From an uncultured Pelagibacteraceae bacterium (GTDB lineage Bacteria > Pseudomonadota > Alphaproteobacteria > Pelagibacterales > Pelagibacteraceae), in contig CACEOF010000002.1 of NCBI GenBank assembly GCA_902561095.1, forward strand, positions 1 through 64,000: a stretch of DNA of 64,000 nt, written 5' to 3'. The notes under the pieces are model-generated. The model was given only the letters and a program-made list of their open reading frames with translations, did not search any database and was not told the origin of the DNA. Below, one piece after another: positions 1 through 8,913 of this stretch (position 1 is the first letter of the stretch; the number at the start of each line of letters is the position of its first letter). The translations under genes were made by a program, and so were the position numbers.

Positions 1-646
1 TACTTACAGCTTTGAGCATTCTTTCATATGGTTTATGGTCTAATATTTGACTACCTATATGAACACTTAAACACTGTAGATTGATATTTTTTGAGTTTTT
101 ACAGTAATTTACAAGTTCGTAAAAAGTTTTACTGTTTACTCCAAATTTGTTTTCACTTTTACCAGTAGAAATCTGTTTAAGCGTTTTTGCATCAGTATTT
201 GGGTTTAGTCTTATTCCAACTTGTACAATTTTTCTTTTTCGTTTTGCAATTTTATTAATCTCTCGAATTTCACTTTTTGACTCTGCATTAATAAGTAATA
301 TTTTTTTTTCGATAGCAAAATTAATTTCTTCATTAGTTTTACCAACTCCTGAAAATACTATTTTGCTGGGATTTACTCCTGCTTTTAAAGCCAACATAAG
401 TTCTCCTTTCGATACAACGTCAGCACCTAAACCTAATTTCTTAATTTCTCTAATTATATTCACATTAGTATTTGATTTTACTGAAAAGCAGACCAATGGA
501 GAAAAGGATTTAAAATTTTTTTTAAAAATATTTATGTTATCTTTTAACTTTGAGTATGAGTAACAATAGGCTGGAGTTCGAAATTTATTAGCAATATTAA
601 GAACACTTACTTCCTCAATAAAAAGTTTTTTTTTAATGTATTTCAT
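1..646 (-). CDS. lysA: Diaminopimelate decarboxylase (partial, C-terminus runs off the window)
   Basis: Minus-strand reading from ATG at 646: MKYIKKKLFIEEVSVLNIANKFRTPAYCYSYSKLKDNI...; alanine-racemase-fold decarboxylase N-terminus (TPAYCYS), next to argH as in other proteobacteria. The 147..563 + ORF is antisense to it. Confidence 0.85.
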   Translation of the reverse strand, partial: MKYIKKKLFIEEVSVLNIANKFRTPAYCYSYSKLKDNINIFKKNFKSFSPLVCFSVKSNTNVNIIREIKKLGLGADVVSKGELMLALKAGVNPSKIVFSGVGKTNEEINFAIEKKILLINAESKSEIREINKIAKRKRKIVQVGIRLNPNTDAKTLKQISTGKSENKFGVNSKTFYELVNYCKNSKNINLQCLSVHIGSQILDHKPYERMLKAVS

Positions 647-768
647 CAATTTTTAAATATTGGGTCACATTTTTCATTATCTGAGTCCGAATATTTTGGG
701 CATCCTTTTTTTCCACAGGATACCACTAAGATTAAAAATATTAGTAGTATAGTTAATTTTTTAATCAT
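646..768 (-). CDS. Short lipoprotein, LptM/YifL-like (40 aa)
   Basis: Read directly: MIKKLTILLIFLILVVSCGKKGCPKYSDSDNEKCDPIFKN*. Signal peptide plus lipobox (VVSC) and Gly-Lys-Lys-Gly after the Cys; start overlaps the argH stop (ATGA) and stop overlaps the lysA start (TGATG). Confidence 0.7.
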   Translation of the reverse strand: MIKKLTILLIFLILVVSCGKKGCPKYSDSDNEKCDPIFKN

Positions 769-2156
769 ATTTCTTGTTTGTATTTCATTATCATCTTTTT
801 GATATTATCAAAAGATGTTCCTCCAAATGATTTTTTTGAATTCACAGAATTGTTTAAATCAAACACCTTTAAAACATCTTCAGTAAGTTTAGGCTCAATT
901 TTTCTAAGTTGCTCTAAAGATAGTTCATCTAAATTTTTTTTTGTTTTTTCTGCTAAATTAACAATAGCCGAGGTTTTTTGATATGCATTTCTAAATGAGA
1001 TTGAATGATTTTTCACTAGATAGTCAGCTAAGTCTGTTGCAGTAATGTAACCTTTATTTGCAAGCTCAAGCATTTCTTTTTTGTTAGGAGTACAATTTTT
1101 TAATACTTCATCAAAAATTTTAAGACAATTTATAAGTGTATCATTTGAATTAAACACAATCTCTTTATCATCTTGTAAATCTTTAAAATAAGATAGTGGT
1201 AAACCTTTTAAAATAGTCAGCATAGAAAATAAATTTCCATAGGTACTTCCAGATTTACCTCTTAAATATTCTAGAAGATCAGGATTTTTTTTTTGAGGCA
1301 TTATCGAAGAGCCGGTTACAACTTTATCAGACAAATTAATTAAATTGAAACCATCTGAATTCCATATAATTAACTCTTCTGCAATTCTTGAAATATGCAT
1401 AGAGCACACTGATACGCTGTAAAGAAAATCAAGCACAAAGTCTCTATTTGAAACTGTATCAATAGAATTATTTGTAGGTTTTTTAAAACCAAGTTTTTTG
1501 GTTGTATAATTTCTGTCTATATTAAATGATGTCCCAGATAAAGCAGCAACACCAAGTGGATTTTCATCTAAACTTTCAAGATTGTTAGAAAATCTTTTTT
1601 TATCTCTATTAAACATTTCAACATAAGACATAAGATAATGTGCGAAAGAAATTGCTTGAGCATTTTTTAAATGTGTAAAACCAGGCATAATAGTTTGAAT
1701 ATTTTTTTCAGCTAATTTTATTGAAGTTTTAATAACTTTATCTAAATTACTATTTATTTCATTAGTTGCAGATTTTAACCATAACTTGAAATCAGTAATT
1801 ACCTGATCATTTCTTGATCTTGCTGTATGGATATATCCCGCTTCTTCACCAATAATTTGAAAAAGTCTTTTTTCAATATTCATATGAATATCTTCATATT
1901 TTTTATTGAATTCAAATTTTTTATTAGAAATTTCTCTTTCTATTTTATTCAGACCATAAATAATTTTATTTTTAATTTTAAATGATATTATTTTTTGTTT
2001 AAAAAGCATCTCAACATGGGCGATGGATCCTTTAATATCTTCTTTGTAGAGTCTTTTATCAACATCTAAAGAATTACCAACTTTTTGAAACAAACTTGAC
2101 GTATCTTTTTTTATACGTGTGTTCCACATTGCCTGGTTGTTTTTATTTTTTGCCAT
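765..2156 (-). CDS. argH: Argininosuccinate lyase
   Basis: ORF track protein has the fumarase/ASL signature GSSIMPQKKNPD and HTARSRNDQV. Confidence 0.97.
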   Translation of the reverse strand: MAKNKNNQAMWNTRIKKDTSSLFQKVGNSLDVDKRLYKEDIKGSIAHVEMLFKQKIISFKIKNKIIYGLNKIEREISNKKFEFNKKYEDIHMNIEKRLFQIIGEEAGYIHTARSRNDQVITDFKLWLKSATNEINSNLDKVIKTSIKLAEKNIQTIMPGFTHLKNAQAISFAHYLMSYVEMFNRDKKRFSNNLESLDENPLGVAALSGTSFNIDRNYTTKKLGFKKPTNNSIDTVSNRDFVLDFLYSVSVCSMHISRIAEELIIWNSDGFNLINLSDKVVTGSSIMPQKKNPDLLEYLRGKSGSTYGNLFSMLTILKGLPLSYFKDLQDDKEIVFNSNDTLINCLKIFDEVLKNCTPNKKEMLELANKGYITATDLADYLVKNHSISFRNAYQKTSAIVNLAEKTKKNLDELSLEQLRKIEPKLTEDVLKVFDLNNSVNSKKSFGGTSFDNIKKMIMKYKQEI

Positions 2157-2180
2157 GATATTTAATTATACCTATTTAAT

Positions 2181-2690
2181 ATGAGAATTTTAATATTATT
2201 TACCTTTTTAATCACAAATGCTCTTGGAAATGAATTGCCAGATTTAAAAAATCTTGTAATCCATAAAATACCAAAAATATACGATAATGTTATTTTTTTA
2301 GATGATGCAGATGAAGAAATTAATATTCAAAATTTAGATAGTAAGCTGATAATATTAAATTTTTGGGCAACTTGGTGTGAACCATGTAAAGAGGAAATGC
2401 CTTCTTTAAACAGGCTTCAAGCAAATCAAAAGCTAAAGAACTTAAAAATATATCCGATTAATATTGGTAAAGAAAATCTAAATAAAGTTAAAAGTTTTTT
2501 TTCTGAATTAAATATAAATAATTTAGAGCCTTATTTCGATAATCCATCAACTCTAGCAAAAACTTTTTCTTTAAGAGGACTTCCAACTACCATACTTTTA
2601 AATTCTAAAGGGGAAGAATTTGCCAGAATTATTGGATCAATAAATTTTGATAATGAAAATTTTATTAACTGGTTAAAAAATTTAAGTTAA
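2181..2690 (+). CDS. TlpA-family thiol:disulfide interchange protein
   Basis: Signal peptide, NFWATWCEPCKEEMPSL thioredoxin CxxC motif, cis-Pro GLPTT. Confidence 0.92.
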   Translation: MRILILFTFLITNALGNELPDLKNLVIHKIPKIYDNVIFLDDADEEINIQNLDSKLIILNFWATWCEPCKEEMPSLNRLQANQKLKNLKIYPINIGKENLNKVKSFFSELNINNLEPYFDNPSTLAKTFSLRGLPTTILLNSKGEEFARIIGSINFDNENFINWLKNLS

Positions 2691-2890
2691 TCTTTAAAAA
2701 AATAAGCAAAAGCGACCAAAGCAATTATAGCAATAAATTGCAAAATGACTCTCATCTGCATTAACTTATTTGAATATTTTTTGCTTGTCTCTCCACCCTT
2801 GAAAAGAGTCCCTATGCCTAATATTAGAACGACACCTACTGCAATTAAAAGAGCAATAGACAGAACTTTAACTATAATTCCTGATAACAT
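2687..2890 (-). CDS. Twin transmembrane protein, HIG1-domain-like
   Basis: 67 aa, two TM helices separated by a loop ending SNKLMQMRVILQFIAI, resembling the HIG1 (hypoxia-induced) domain pattern. Confidence 0.75.
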   Translation of the reverse strand: MLSGIIVKVLSIALLIAVGVVLILGIGTLFKGGETSKKYSNKLMQMRVILQFIAIIALVAFAYFFKD

Positions 2891-2939
2891 TTTTGTATTT
2901 TAGATTGTTTTTAAAAATAAAACACTTAATTTATTAACT

Positions 2940-3590
2940 ATGACATTTTGCCTTAACGCCGTAATCATTAGACCCGAAAATGGAATTCAAATAAAAAAAG
3001 CAATTATTTTATTACATGGATATGGTGGTGATGGAAAGGATATTAGTATGCTCTCATTAAATTGGAAAAGACATATGCCAAATACAGTTTTTATATGTCC
3101 AAATGGACACGAGACTTGTGCTATGAACCCTTCAGGATATCAATGGTTTGATCTTAGCAAAGAAGAACCAGCTTATATATTGGAGCAATCAATTAAAGCT
3201 GAGAATGTAATTAAAAAATTTATCGAGGAAGTTAAATTAGAATTTGATTTATCAAATAAAGACATATGTTTATCTGGTTTTAGTCAAGGTTGTATGATGT
3301 CTTTAAATGTTGGCTTAACATCAGATGAAAAATTTTCTTGTATCGTTGGTTTTTCCGGAAAAATTATTGATAAGGATAACTTAAAAAATAGAATCAAAAA
3401 TAAAACTGAAACTTTACTTATCCATGGTGATACTGATCAAATTGTCCCATCAATCAACTTACTAGAAGCTAAAGACTTTTTAATAAGAAATGATGTCAAA
3501 GTTGATACACTTTTAATTAAAAATTGTGATCATCACATTCCTATACAAGCTTCTAGTACAGCATTGAATTATATATTAAAGAAACTTTAA
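2940..3590 (+). CDS. Phospholipase/carboxylesterase family alpha/beta hydrolase
   Basis: LLHGYGGDGKD, GFSQGCMMS nucleophile elbow, GDTDQIVP and DHHIP. Confidence 0.9.
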   Translation: MTFCLNAVIIRPENGIQIKKAIILLHGYGGDGKDISMLSLNWKRHMPNTVFICPNGHETCAMNPSGYQWFDLSKEEPAYILEQSIKAENVIKKFIEEVKLEFDLSNKDICLSGFSQGCMMSLNVGLTSDEKFSCIVGFSGKIIDKDNLKNRIKNKTETLLIHGDTDQIVPSINLLEAKDFLIRNDVKVDTLLIKNCDHHIPIQASSTALNYILKKL

Positions 3591-3637
3591 TATCTCTTAA
3601 TATTGATTAAGTAGATCAACTGAGTTAAAATTAATAT

Positions 3638-4207
3638 ATGAATAACTTTATTGAACAAAACGTTTCATTAGAAAAATGTCCAGCATTAGTCTTAAATGCT
3701 GATTACAGACCATTGAGTTATTACCCTTTATCATTATGGTCGTGGCAAGACACAGTAAAATCAGTTTTTTTAGATAGAGTGATCATAGTTAGCAATTATG
3801 ATAGAATTATTCGAAGCCCTTCTTTTAATATGCAATTACCAAGTGTTATTGCACTTAAAGATTATATTGTTCCACAATCAAAACCTAGCTTTACAAGATT
3901 TAATGTATTCTTAAGAGATAAATTCTCTTGCCAGTATTGTGGTAGTGATGAGGAGCTTACTTTTGATCATTTGCTTCCAAGATCAAAAGGAGGTGAGACT
4001 AACTGGGATAACGTAGTAACTGCTTGCTCTGCATGTAATGTAAAAAAGGGTGGAAAATTATTAAAAAATTCAGGAATGAAATTACATCAGTATCCTTATA
4101 GGCCATCAACAGAAGATTTACATAAAAATGGAAAAAATTTTCCTCCAAACTTTCTTCATAAAAGTTGGATGGACTATCTATACTGGGACGTTGAACTAGA
4201 GGCTTAA
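3638..4207 (+). CDS. HNH endonuclease family protein
   Basis: CQYCGSDEELTFDHLLPRSKGGETNWDNVVTACSACNVKKG (HNH with CxxC pairs). Confidence 0.92.
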   Translation: MNNFIEQNVSLEKCPALVLNADYRPLSYYPLSLWSWQDTVKSVFLDRVIIVSNYDRIIRSPSFNMQLPSVIALKDYIVPQSKPSFTRFNVFLRDKFSCQYCGSDEELTFDHLLPRSKGGETNWDNVVTACSACNVKKGGKLLKNSGMKLHQYPYRPSTEDLHKNGKNFPPNFLHKSWMDYLYWDVELEA

Positions 4208-4743
4208 ATTTTTTCAGATATATTTATTGCAATTTTAGATCCAGTTTTTATTAGTTTATCTAAAATTAAGTAAGGTCCTTTTTTGGTTGCACCTTTTTCA
4301 TAAGCTATATCTTTATGATTTAGCTCATCTTCTCTGAATTTGATAATTTTTTTCTTTAACGTTTTTTCACTATCGTCAAGTTGGTTAATCTGATTTAAAT
4401 AATGTTCATCAATAACTTCTTCAACAGAGGCAGTACAAAGCATTGCAGCTTTTTTACCTAATAAAGTTGATCCAAAACCCAAACCTACACCTAACAAATC
4501 CCAAAGAGGTAAAAATTTCGTAGGAGCTATATTTCTCTTTTTTATTTCTTTTTCAAAAAAATCACGATGTTCTTTTTCATGAATTTTCATTTCTTCAATA
4601 GTTTCTTTTAATTTATCATTTTTTACAAATGTATTTAAAGCAAGTAATTGACCTTCATAAATTTTTACAGCGCCTCTTTCGCCAGCATGATCCACTCTTA
4701 TGAATTCTTCCACTTTTTTTTTATCTGTTCTTTTCATATCCAA
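4204..4743 (-). CDS. coq7: Demethoxyubiquinone hydroxylase family protein (Coq7)
   Basis: IRVDHAGERGAVKIYEGQL, EHRDFFE, EEVIDEHY: carboxylate-bridged di-iron COQ7 motifs. Confidence 0.93.
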   Translation of the reverse strand: MDMKRTDKKKVEEFIRVDHAGERGAVKIYEGQLLALNTFVKNDKLKETIEEMKIHEKEHRDFFEKEIKKRNIAPTKFLPLWDLLGVGLGFGSTLLGKKAAMLCTASVEEVIDEHYLNQINQLDDSEKTLKKKIIKFREDELNHKDIAYEKGATKKGPYLILDKLIKTGSKIAINISEKI

Positions 4744-5206
4744 AGTAAATTTTTGTTAAACCAATAGTTAATAATAAACAAATTATTATATTGAAGCTTG
4801 TAAGTGATAATCCAAAAATTTTGAATGTTACATCTTTGCAACTTATACTTTTTTGTTGTAATTGCTTTAATATTTCATCTTTATCAACAATATTTGCTCC
4901 CTTTTTAAGATCGCAAAGTAAAGACTCTTGTATAAACCCTTGTTCAATTCCTAAGTGGTATAAAGACAATATTGTTGCTATTAAAAAAATTATTGCCAAT
5001 GAGAGAATTAGATACTTTTCTAGATTATTGTATTTATAATTTATTAATACAATTAAGATTGCTAAAAAATATGGGATCCTTTCATACACACAAAGATTAC
5101 AAGGTTGGTGACCAAGAATGTATTCTATGAAATATGCAGATATTAATGCAATAAAGCTTATTAAAAATATACCTGTAAATAAATTTTTATTGCTGAGGTT
5201 AAACAT
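4721..5206 (-). CDS. dsbB: Disulfide bond formation protein B
   Basis: Four TM segments, CNLCVYERIPY. Confidence 0.88.
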   Translation of the reverse strand: MFNLSNKNLFTGIFLISFIALISAYFIEYILGHQPCNLCVYERIPYFLAILIVLINYKYNNLEKYLILSLAIIFLIATILSLYHLGIEQGFIQESLLCDLKKGANIVDKDEILKQLQQKSISCKDVTFKIFGLSLTSFNIIICLLLTIGLTKIYFGYEKNR

Positions 5207-5804
5207 TAAATTTATAAAATAAAAATATTATTAAAAATATAATAACAAGTAATATTCCCAAAATGGTAAACCATTTTGATCCATGTCTGTTCATAAAATC
5301 TGTAAATAAATGTCCAAATTTATACGACAAGTAAGAAATAATAAAAAACCTAAGACTTCTAGAGATAAGACTTACAATGATAAATATGAACAGATTAAAA
5401 CCAATTAATCCACTAGCAATTGTGAAAGCTTTATAAGGCAAAGGGGTAAAACCTGCTAAAAAAAGTATACTTAGCCATGCTAGAAACCCCTCTCCAATAG
5501 ATAAATCATATTTTAATTTTTCAACTTTATTTTCATATCCATAAAATTCGATCACACTGAAAGATAGATCATAAAAAAATGATCCCAGGAAGTATCCAAA
5601 AACACCTCCCAAAACTGAAAAAATGGATGCTATCAAAAATATTTTTATGTAATTTTTTTTCTTTGCTATGACCATAGGCACAATCATTACGTCTGGTGGT
5701 ATGGGAAAAAAAGAACTTTCAATAAACGAAACTAAACCCAAATAAAAGTTTGAGCTCTTATGTGATGCTAAATCTAAACATTTTATGTAAAGAGTTTGAA
5801 ACAT
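5199..5804 (-). CDS. DedA/YqaA-family membrane protein
   Basis: FIESSFFPIPPDVMIVPMVIA and FTPLPYKAFTIASG; multi-TM. Confidence 0.88.
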   Translation of the reverse strand: MFQTLYIKCLDLASHKSSNFYLGLVSFIESSFFPIPPDVMIVPMVIAKKKNYIKIFLIASIFSVLGGVFGYFLGSFFYDLSFSVIEFYGYENKVEKLKYDLSIGEGFLAWLSILFLAGFTPLPYKAFTIASGLIGFNLFIFIIVSLISRSLRFFIISYLSYKFGHLFTDFMNRHGSKWFTILGILLVIIFLIIFLFYKFNV

Positions 5805-5866
5805 TTTTTGGTTTTAATATAATTTTAGTTCTTATACTATTTAAATATAATTTAATTCAAATTAGT

Positions 5867-5951
5867 GGGCGAATGGCGGAACTGGTAGACGCGCACGACT
5901 CAAAATCGTGTTTCGCAAGAAGTGAGAGTTCGATTCTCTCTTCGCCCACCA
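5867..5951 (+). tRNA. tRNA-Leu (CAA)
   Basis: Acceptor GGGCGAA/TTCGCCC, discriminator A, encoded CCA; anticodon loop CTCAAAA; long variable arm; T-arm GAGAG-TTCGATT-CTCTC. Confidence 0.95.
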
Positions 5952-5957
5952 AAAGAT

Positions 5958-7655
5958 ATGGAAATAAATAAACAAAATAATCTTTTAGAACTTTTTTATC
6001 AACAGTACTTAAAAGAAAAGCCCGATCAAATTTTTTTGAAATCATTAAAAAATTTAGAAAATAAATTTACATGGAAAGAAACCTATTTAAATATTTTAAA
6101 ACTATCTGAAGAGTTAAGTTCATTTATAGAGAATAAAGATCGTTGTTTGTTAATTTCAGAAAATAGACCTGAATGGATGATCTCTGATTTAGCAATAATG
6201 TTATCAAAAGGTATTACTGTTCCAGCTTATACGACCTATCTAGAAAGAGATTATGAATTTTTAATTAATGATTGCAACCCATCAGTTATAATTGTTTCAG
6301 ATGCTTTGCAATATAATAAAATTAAAAATATAGTTAAATCTAAACCTTACATAAAAAAAATACTATCTTTTGAAGAGATTAAAGATGCAAATGATGTTAT
6401 TTGCATAAAAAATATTTTTGAAAAAAAAAAATATCTGGAAAAAAATTTTCTAGATTTAGATATTTCAAGAAAAGATCTTGCCTGTATAATTTATACCTCT
6501 GGCACACAAGGAAACCCCAAAGGTGTGATGTTAAGTCATGGAGGAATATTAAGTAATTGTGAAGGTGCCTTATTTTTACTTAAAGAGTTTATTTCAAAAA
6601 AACCTGGGTTTCTAACCTGGTTACCCTTGTCACATTCTTATGAGCACACTGTTCAATTTGTTCAGATAGCGCTAGGTGCTAGGGTTTTTTATGCAGAAAG
6701 TATAGATAAGCTAATAAAAAATATGGATGAATGTAACCCTGATATTATGACTGCCGTGCCAAGATTTTATCAAAATTTGTATCAAAAAATAAATGCATCT
6801 TTTAATAAAACAAAAGGCCTAAAAAAATATCTTATTAATAAGATGCTCTTTCTTGGTGAGAAGACTTTATTTAAAAATAATTTGTCCACTTTGGAAATTG
6901 TACAAAATTTTATTTGTGAAAAAATAGTTAGAAAAAAAATTAAATCTCAATTTGGTGGTTCTTTAAAGTTATTTATTTCTGGAGGTGGAGCATTGGATAA
7001 AGATGTGGGAGTATTTTTAAACGCAATAGGATTGCCTACATTGCAGGGATACGGTTTAACAGAAACTTCTCCAGTGGTCAGTTGTAATCCAAAAGATGAT
7101 ATAAGAATTGATACAGTTGGACCTGCTTTTGCAGCAAATAAGGTTAAAATAGCAGATGATGGTGAGATCTTAGTTAAGGGTGAAAATGTGATGTTAGGTT
7201 ATTGGAACAATGACGAGGAAACAAAAAAAGTTTTAAAAGATGGATGGTTATATACGGGTGATATAGGTCATTTTGAAAACAAATACCTAAAAATTACAGA
7301 CAGAAAAAAAGATATTTTAATAACTCCTGGAGGTGAAAATATTTCACCAGTAAAAATTGAAAACGATTTATTAAAAATCAGTTTTGTTGAACAAACTTTA
7401 GTTTATGGAGATAACAAACCTTATTTAGTTGCATTATTAGTTTTAAATAAAGAAAACTCTTATACATCTGATGAGATAATTTTAAAAGAATTAGAAATAG
7501 TAAATAAAAATTTATCAAAAATAGAAAAAATAAAAAAATTTATTGTTATTAAAGATAAATTTACAATTGAAAATGGGTTGATAACCCCAACATTAAAATT
7601 AAAAAGATATAAAATTATTCAAAAATATAAAAATCATTTAGAAAATCTTTATTAA
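5958..7655 (+). CDS. AMP-dependent long-chain acyl-CoA synthetase
   Basis: YTSGTQGNPKGVMLSHGG and GYGLTETSPVVSCN, DGWLYTGDIG. The track start (5922) lies in the tRNA; the ATG at 5958 (MEINKQNNLLELFYQQY) is in frame. Confidence 0.93.
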   Translation: MEINKQNNLLELFYQQYLKEKPDQIFLKSLKNLENKFTWKETYLNILKLSEELSSFIENKDRCLLISENRPEWMISDLAIMLSKGITVPAYTTYLERDYEFLINDCNPSVIIVSDALQYNKIKNIVKSKPYIKKILSFEEIKDANDVICIKNIFEKKKYLEKNFLDLDISRKDLACIIYTSGTQGNPKGVMLSHGGILSNCEGALFLLKEFISKKPGFLTWLPLSHSYEHTVQFVQIALGARVFYAESIDKLIKNMDECNPDIMTAVPRFYQNLYQKINASFNKTKGLKKYLINKMLFLGEKTLFKNNLSTLEIVQNFICEKIVRKKIKSQFGGSLKLFISGGGALDKDVGVFLNAIGLPTLQGYGLTETSPVVSCNPKDDIRIDTVGPAFAANKVKIADDGEILVKGENVMLGYWNNDEETKKVLKDGWLYTGDIGHFENKYLKITDRKKDILITPGGENISPVKIENDLLKISFVEQTLVYGDNKPYLVALLVLNKENSYTSDEIILKELEIVNKNLSKIEKIKKFIVIKDKFTIENGLITPTLKLKRYKIIQKYKNHLENLY

Positions 7656-7774
7656 TTTATTTTTACCAAATGCTTTATTAACCGCATAAACATTAACTTA
7701 ATTAATGGATTAAAATTTAGAATAAACAATAATTAAGAAAATTTTTTTCTAAATTTTCAATTTCAATTAAAGGT

Positions 7775-7803
7775 TTGACATAACTTATAGAAAAAAATAA
7801 AAA
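7775..7803 (+). promoter_or_regulatory. Candidate sigma70 promoter of the Lys/Arg-rich small gene
   Basis: Perfect TTGACA at 7775-7780, 17-nt spacer, TAAAAA at 7798-7803. Confidence 0.4.
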
Positions 7804-7855
7804 TATAGTAACAGCGAATCATTTAGATTTGCTTAACTAAAAAAGGGAGCTAAAG

Positions 7856-7948
7856 ATGCCTAAGAAAAGAAAAAAAGCGGCAAAGAAAAGTAAGAAAAAA
7901 GCTAAGAAAAAAGCTAAGAAAAAAGCAAAAAAAAGAAGAAGAAAGTAA
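7856..7948 (+). CDS. 30-aa Lys/Arg-rich histone-H1-like small protein
   Basis: Read directly: MPKKRKKAAKKSKKKAKKKAKKKAKKRRRK*; preceded by an AGGGAG Shine-Dalgarno-like sequence and followed by a hairpin terminator. Confidence 0.7.
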   Translation: MPKKRKKAAKKSKKKAKKKAKKKAKKRRRK

Positions 7949-7964
7949 TATCTTAGTACTTTTC

Positions 7965-8007
7965 AAAAAAACGCTTCTCATAACAGTTTGTATGGGAGGC
8001 GTTTTTT
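7965..8007. terminator. Bidirectional rho-independent terminator
   Basis: AAAAAACGCTTCTCATA-acagttt-g-TATGGGAGGCGTTTTTT; about 17-bp stem with two mismatches that become G-U pairs on one strand, A/T tracts on both sides, between convergent genes. Confidence 0.8.
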
Positions 8008-8913
8008 TTATTCCTCATCAGGCTCCTCGTTATCAGAAATTGTTTCATCAACTGGCAATTCCTCAGTAGTGGATTTAGGAGGGCTCGCAACAGCTTGCGT
8101 TTGACTACCTGAATTTCTTTTTAGTGCTTTATCCAGCTTTTTCTGAGTGTCTTCTAAGGATAAATTTAGAATTATCTGAAATTCTGATAAAATTCTTTCG
8201 TAGGCTTTTTCAAAAAGTTGTCTCTCACTATAAGATTGATCTACCATGAGGTCGTCACCTTTGTTTAAATCTCTTACAACCTCTGCTAATTCGTATATTT
8301 TTCCTGATGAAATTTTTGCCTCGTATTCCTGTGCTCTTCTGCTCCACATTGATCTTTTAATTTTAGGTTTACTTTTTAGAATAGAGATACATTTATTAAC
8401 CTGATTAATAGTTGCTAATGGTCTTAGATGAGATTGCTTATTCACAGGAACCATTCCATTTGCTTTATCTTTCTCAAACTTAATAACATAAGTCTCAACA
8501 TCTATCCCACCTATATTGATTTTCTTAAATTCATTAATTTGTCCAACACCATGCTTGGGATAAACAACAAAATCTTTTATTTTATATTCTCTTTTTTCAG
8601 ACCCTTGCTTTTTAACTTTTTTTATTTCAGGTTTAAGTTCATTGGTTTTAGAAATCCTGAGATTATCAACTTTTTGTTCTGTCTGGCTTAAAACTTTTTT
8701 TTTATTAGCTTTTGTTTTTTGTGATTTTAAAAGATTTTTCTTTAAAATTTTTTTTACTTTTTTTACTTTTTTTACTTTTTTTGGAATTATTTTTTTTGTT
8801 TTTTTTACTTTATTTTTAATAACTTTTTTTTTAGTAACTTTTTTTTTCACTTTTTTTTCAGTTTTACCTTTAAAGATTTTCTTTAAAATATTTTTTGTAC
8901 TTATCTTGCTCAT
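8008..8913 (-). CDS. CarD-family transcriptional regulator with long lysine-rich N-terminal tail
   Basis: C-terminal part [19 protein letters not shown]...[17 protein letters not shown] is CarD/CdnL-like; tail [36 protein letters not shown]. Start placed at MSKISTKN (8913), overlapping the ferredoxin 3' end. Confidence 0.85.
   Translation of the reverse strand: MSKISTKNILKKIFKGKTEKKVKKKVTKKKVIKNKVKKTKKIIPKKVKKVKKVKKILKKNLLKSQKTKANKKKVLSQTEQKVDNLRISKTNELKPEIKKVKKQGSEKREYKIKDFVVYPKHGVGQINEFKKINIGGIDVETYVIKFEKDKANGMVPVNKQSHLRPLATINQVNKCISILKSKPKIKRSMWSRRAQEYEAKISSGKIYELAEVVRDLNKGDDLMVDQSYSERQLFEKAYERILSEFQIILNLSLEDTQKKLDKALKRNSGSQTQAVASPPKSTTEELPVDETISDNEEPDEE

Noticed and set aside
147-563. 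138-aa plus-strand ORF with hydrophobic translation
   Set aside because: Antisense to the lysA reading frame on the minus strand, which has recognisable homology.
3638-4207. HNH protein as part of a restriction, homing or defence system
   Set aside because: It stands alone among housekeeping genes with no methylase, intron or mobile element nearby; the conserved layout looks like a chromosomal HNH family of unknown role.
5750-6045. ORFs 5750..5971 (+) and 5857..6045 (-)
   Set aside because: Both run through tRNA-Leu and overlap better supported genes; their typical tRNA-translation peptides (MAELVDAHDSKSCFARSESSILSSPT) are artefacts.
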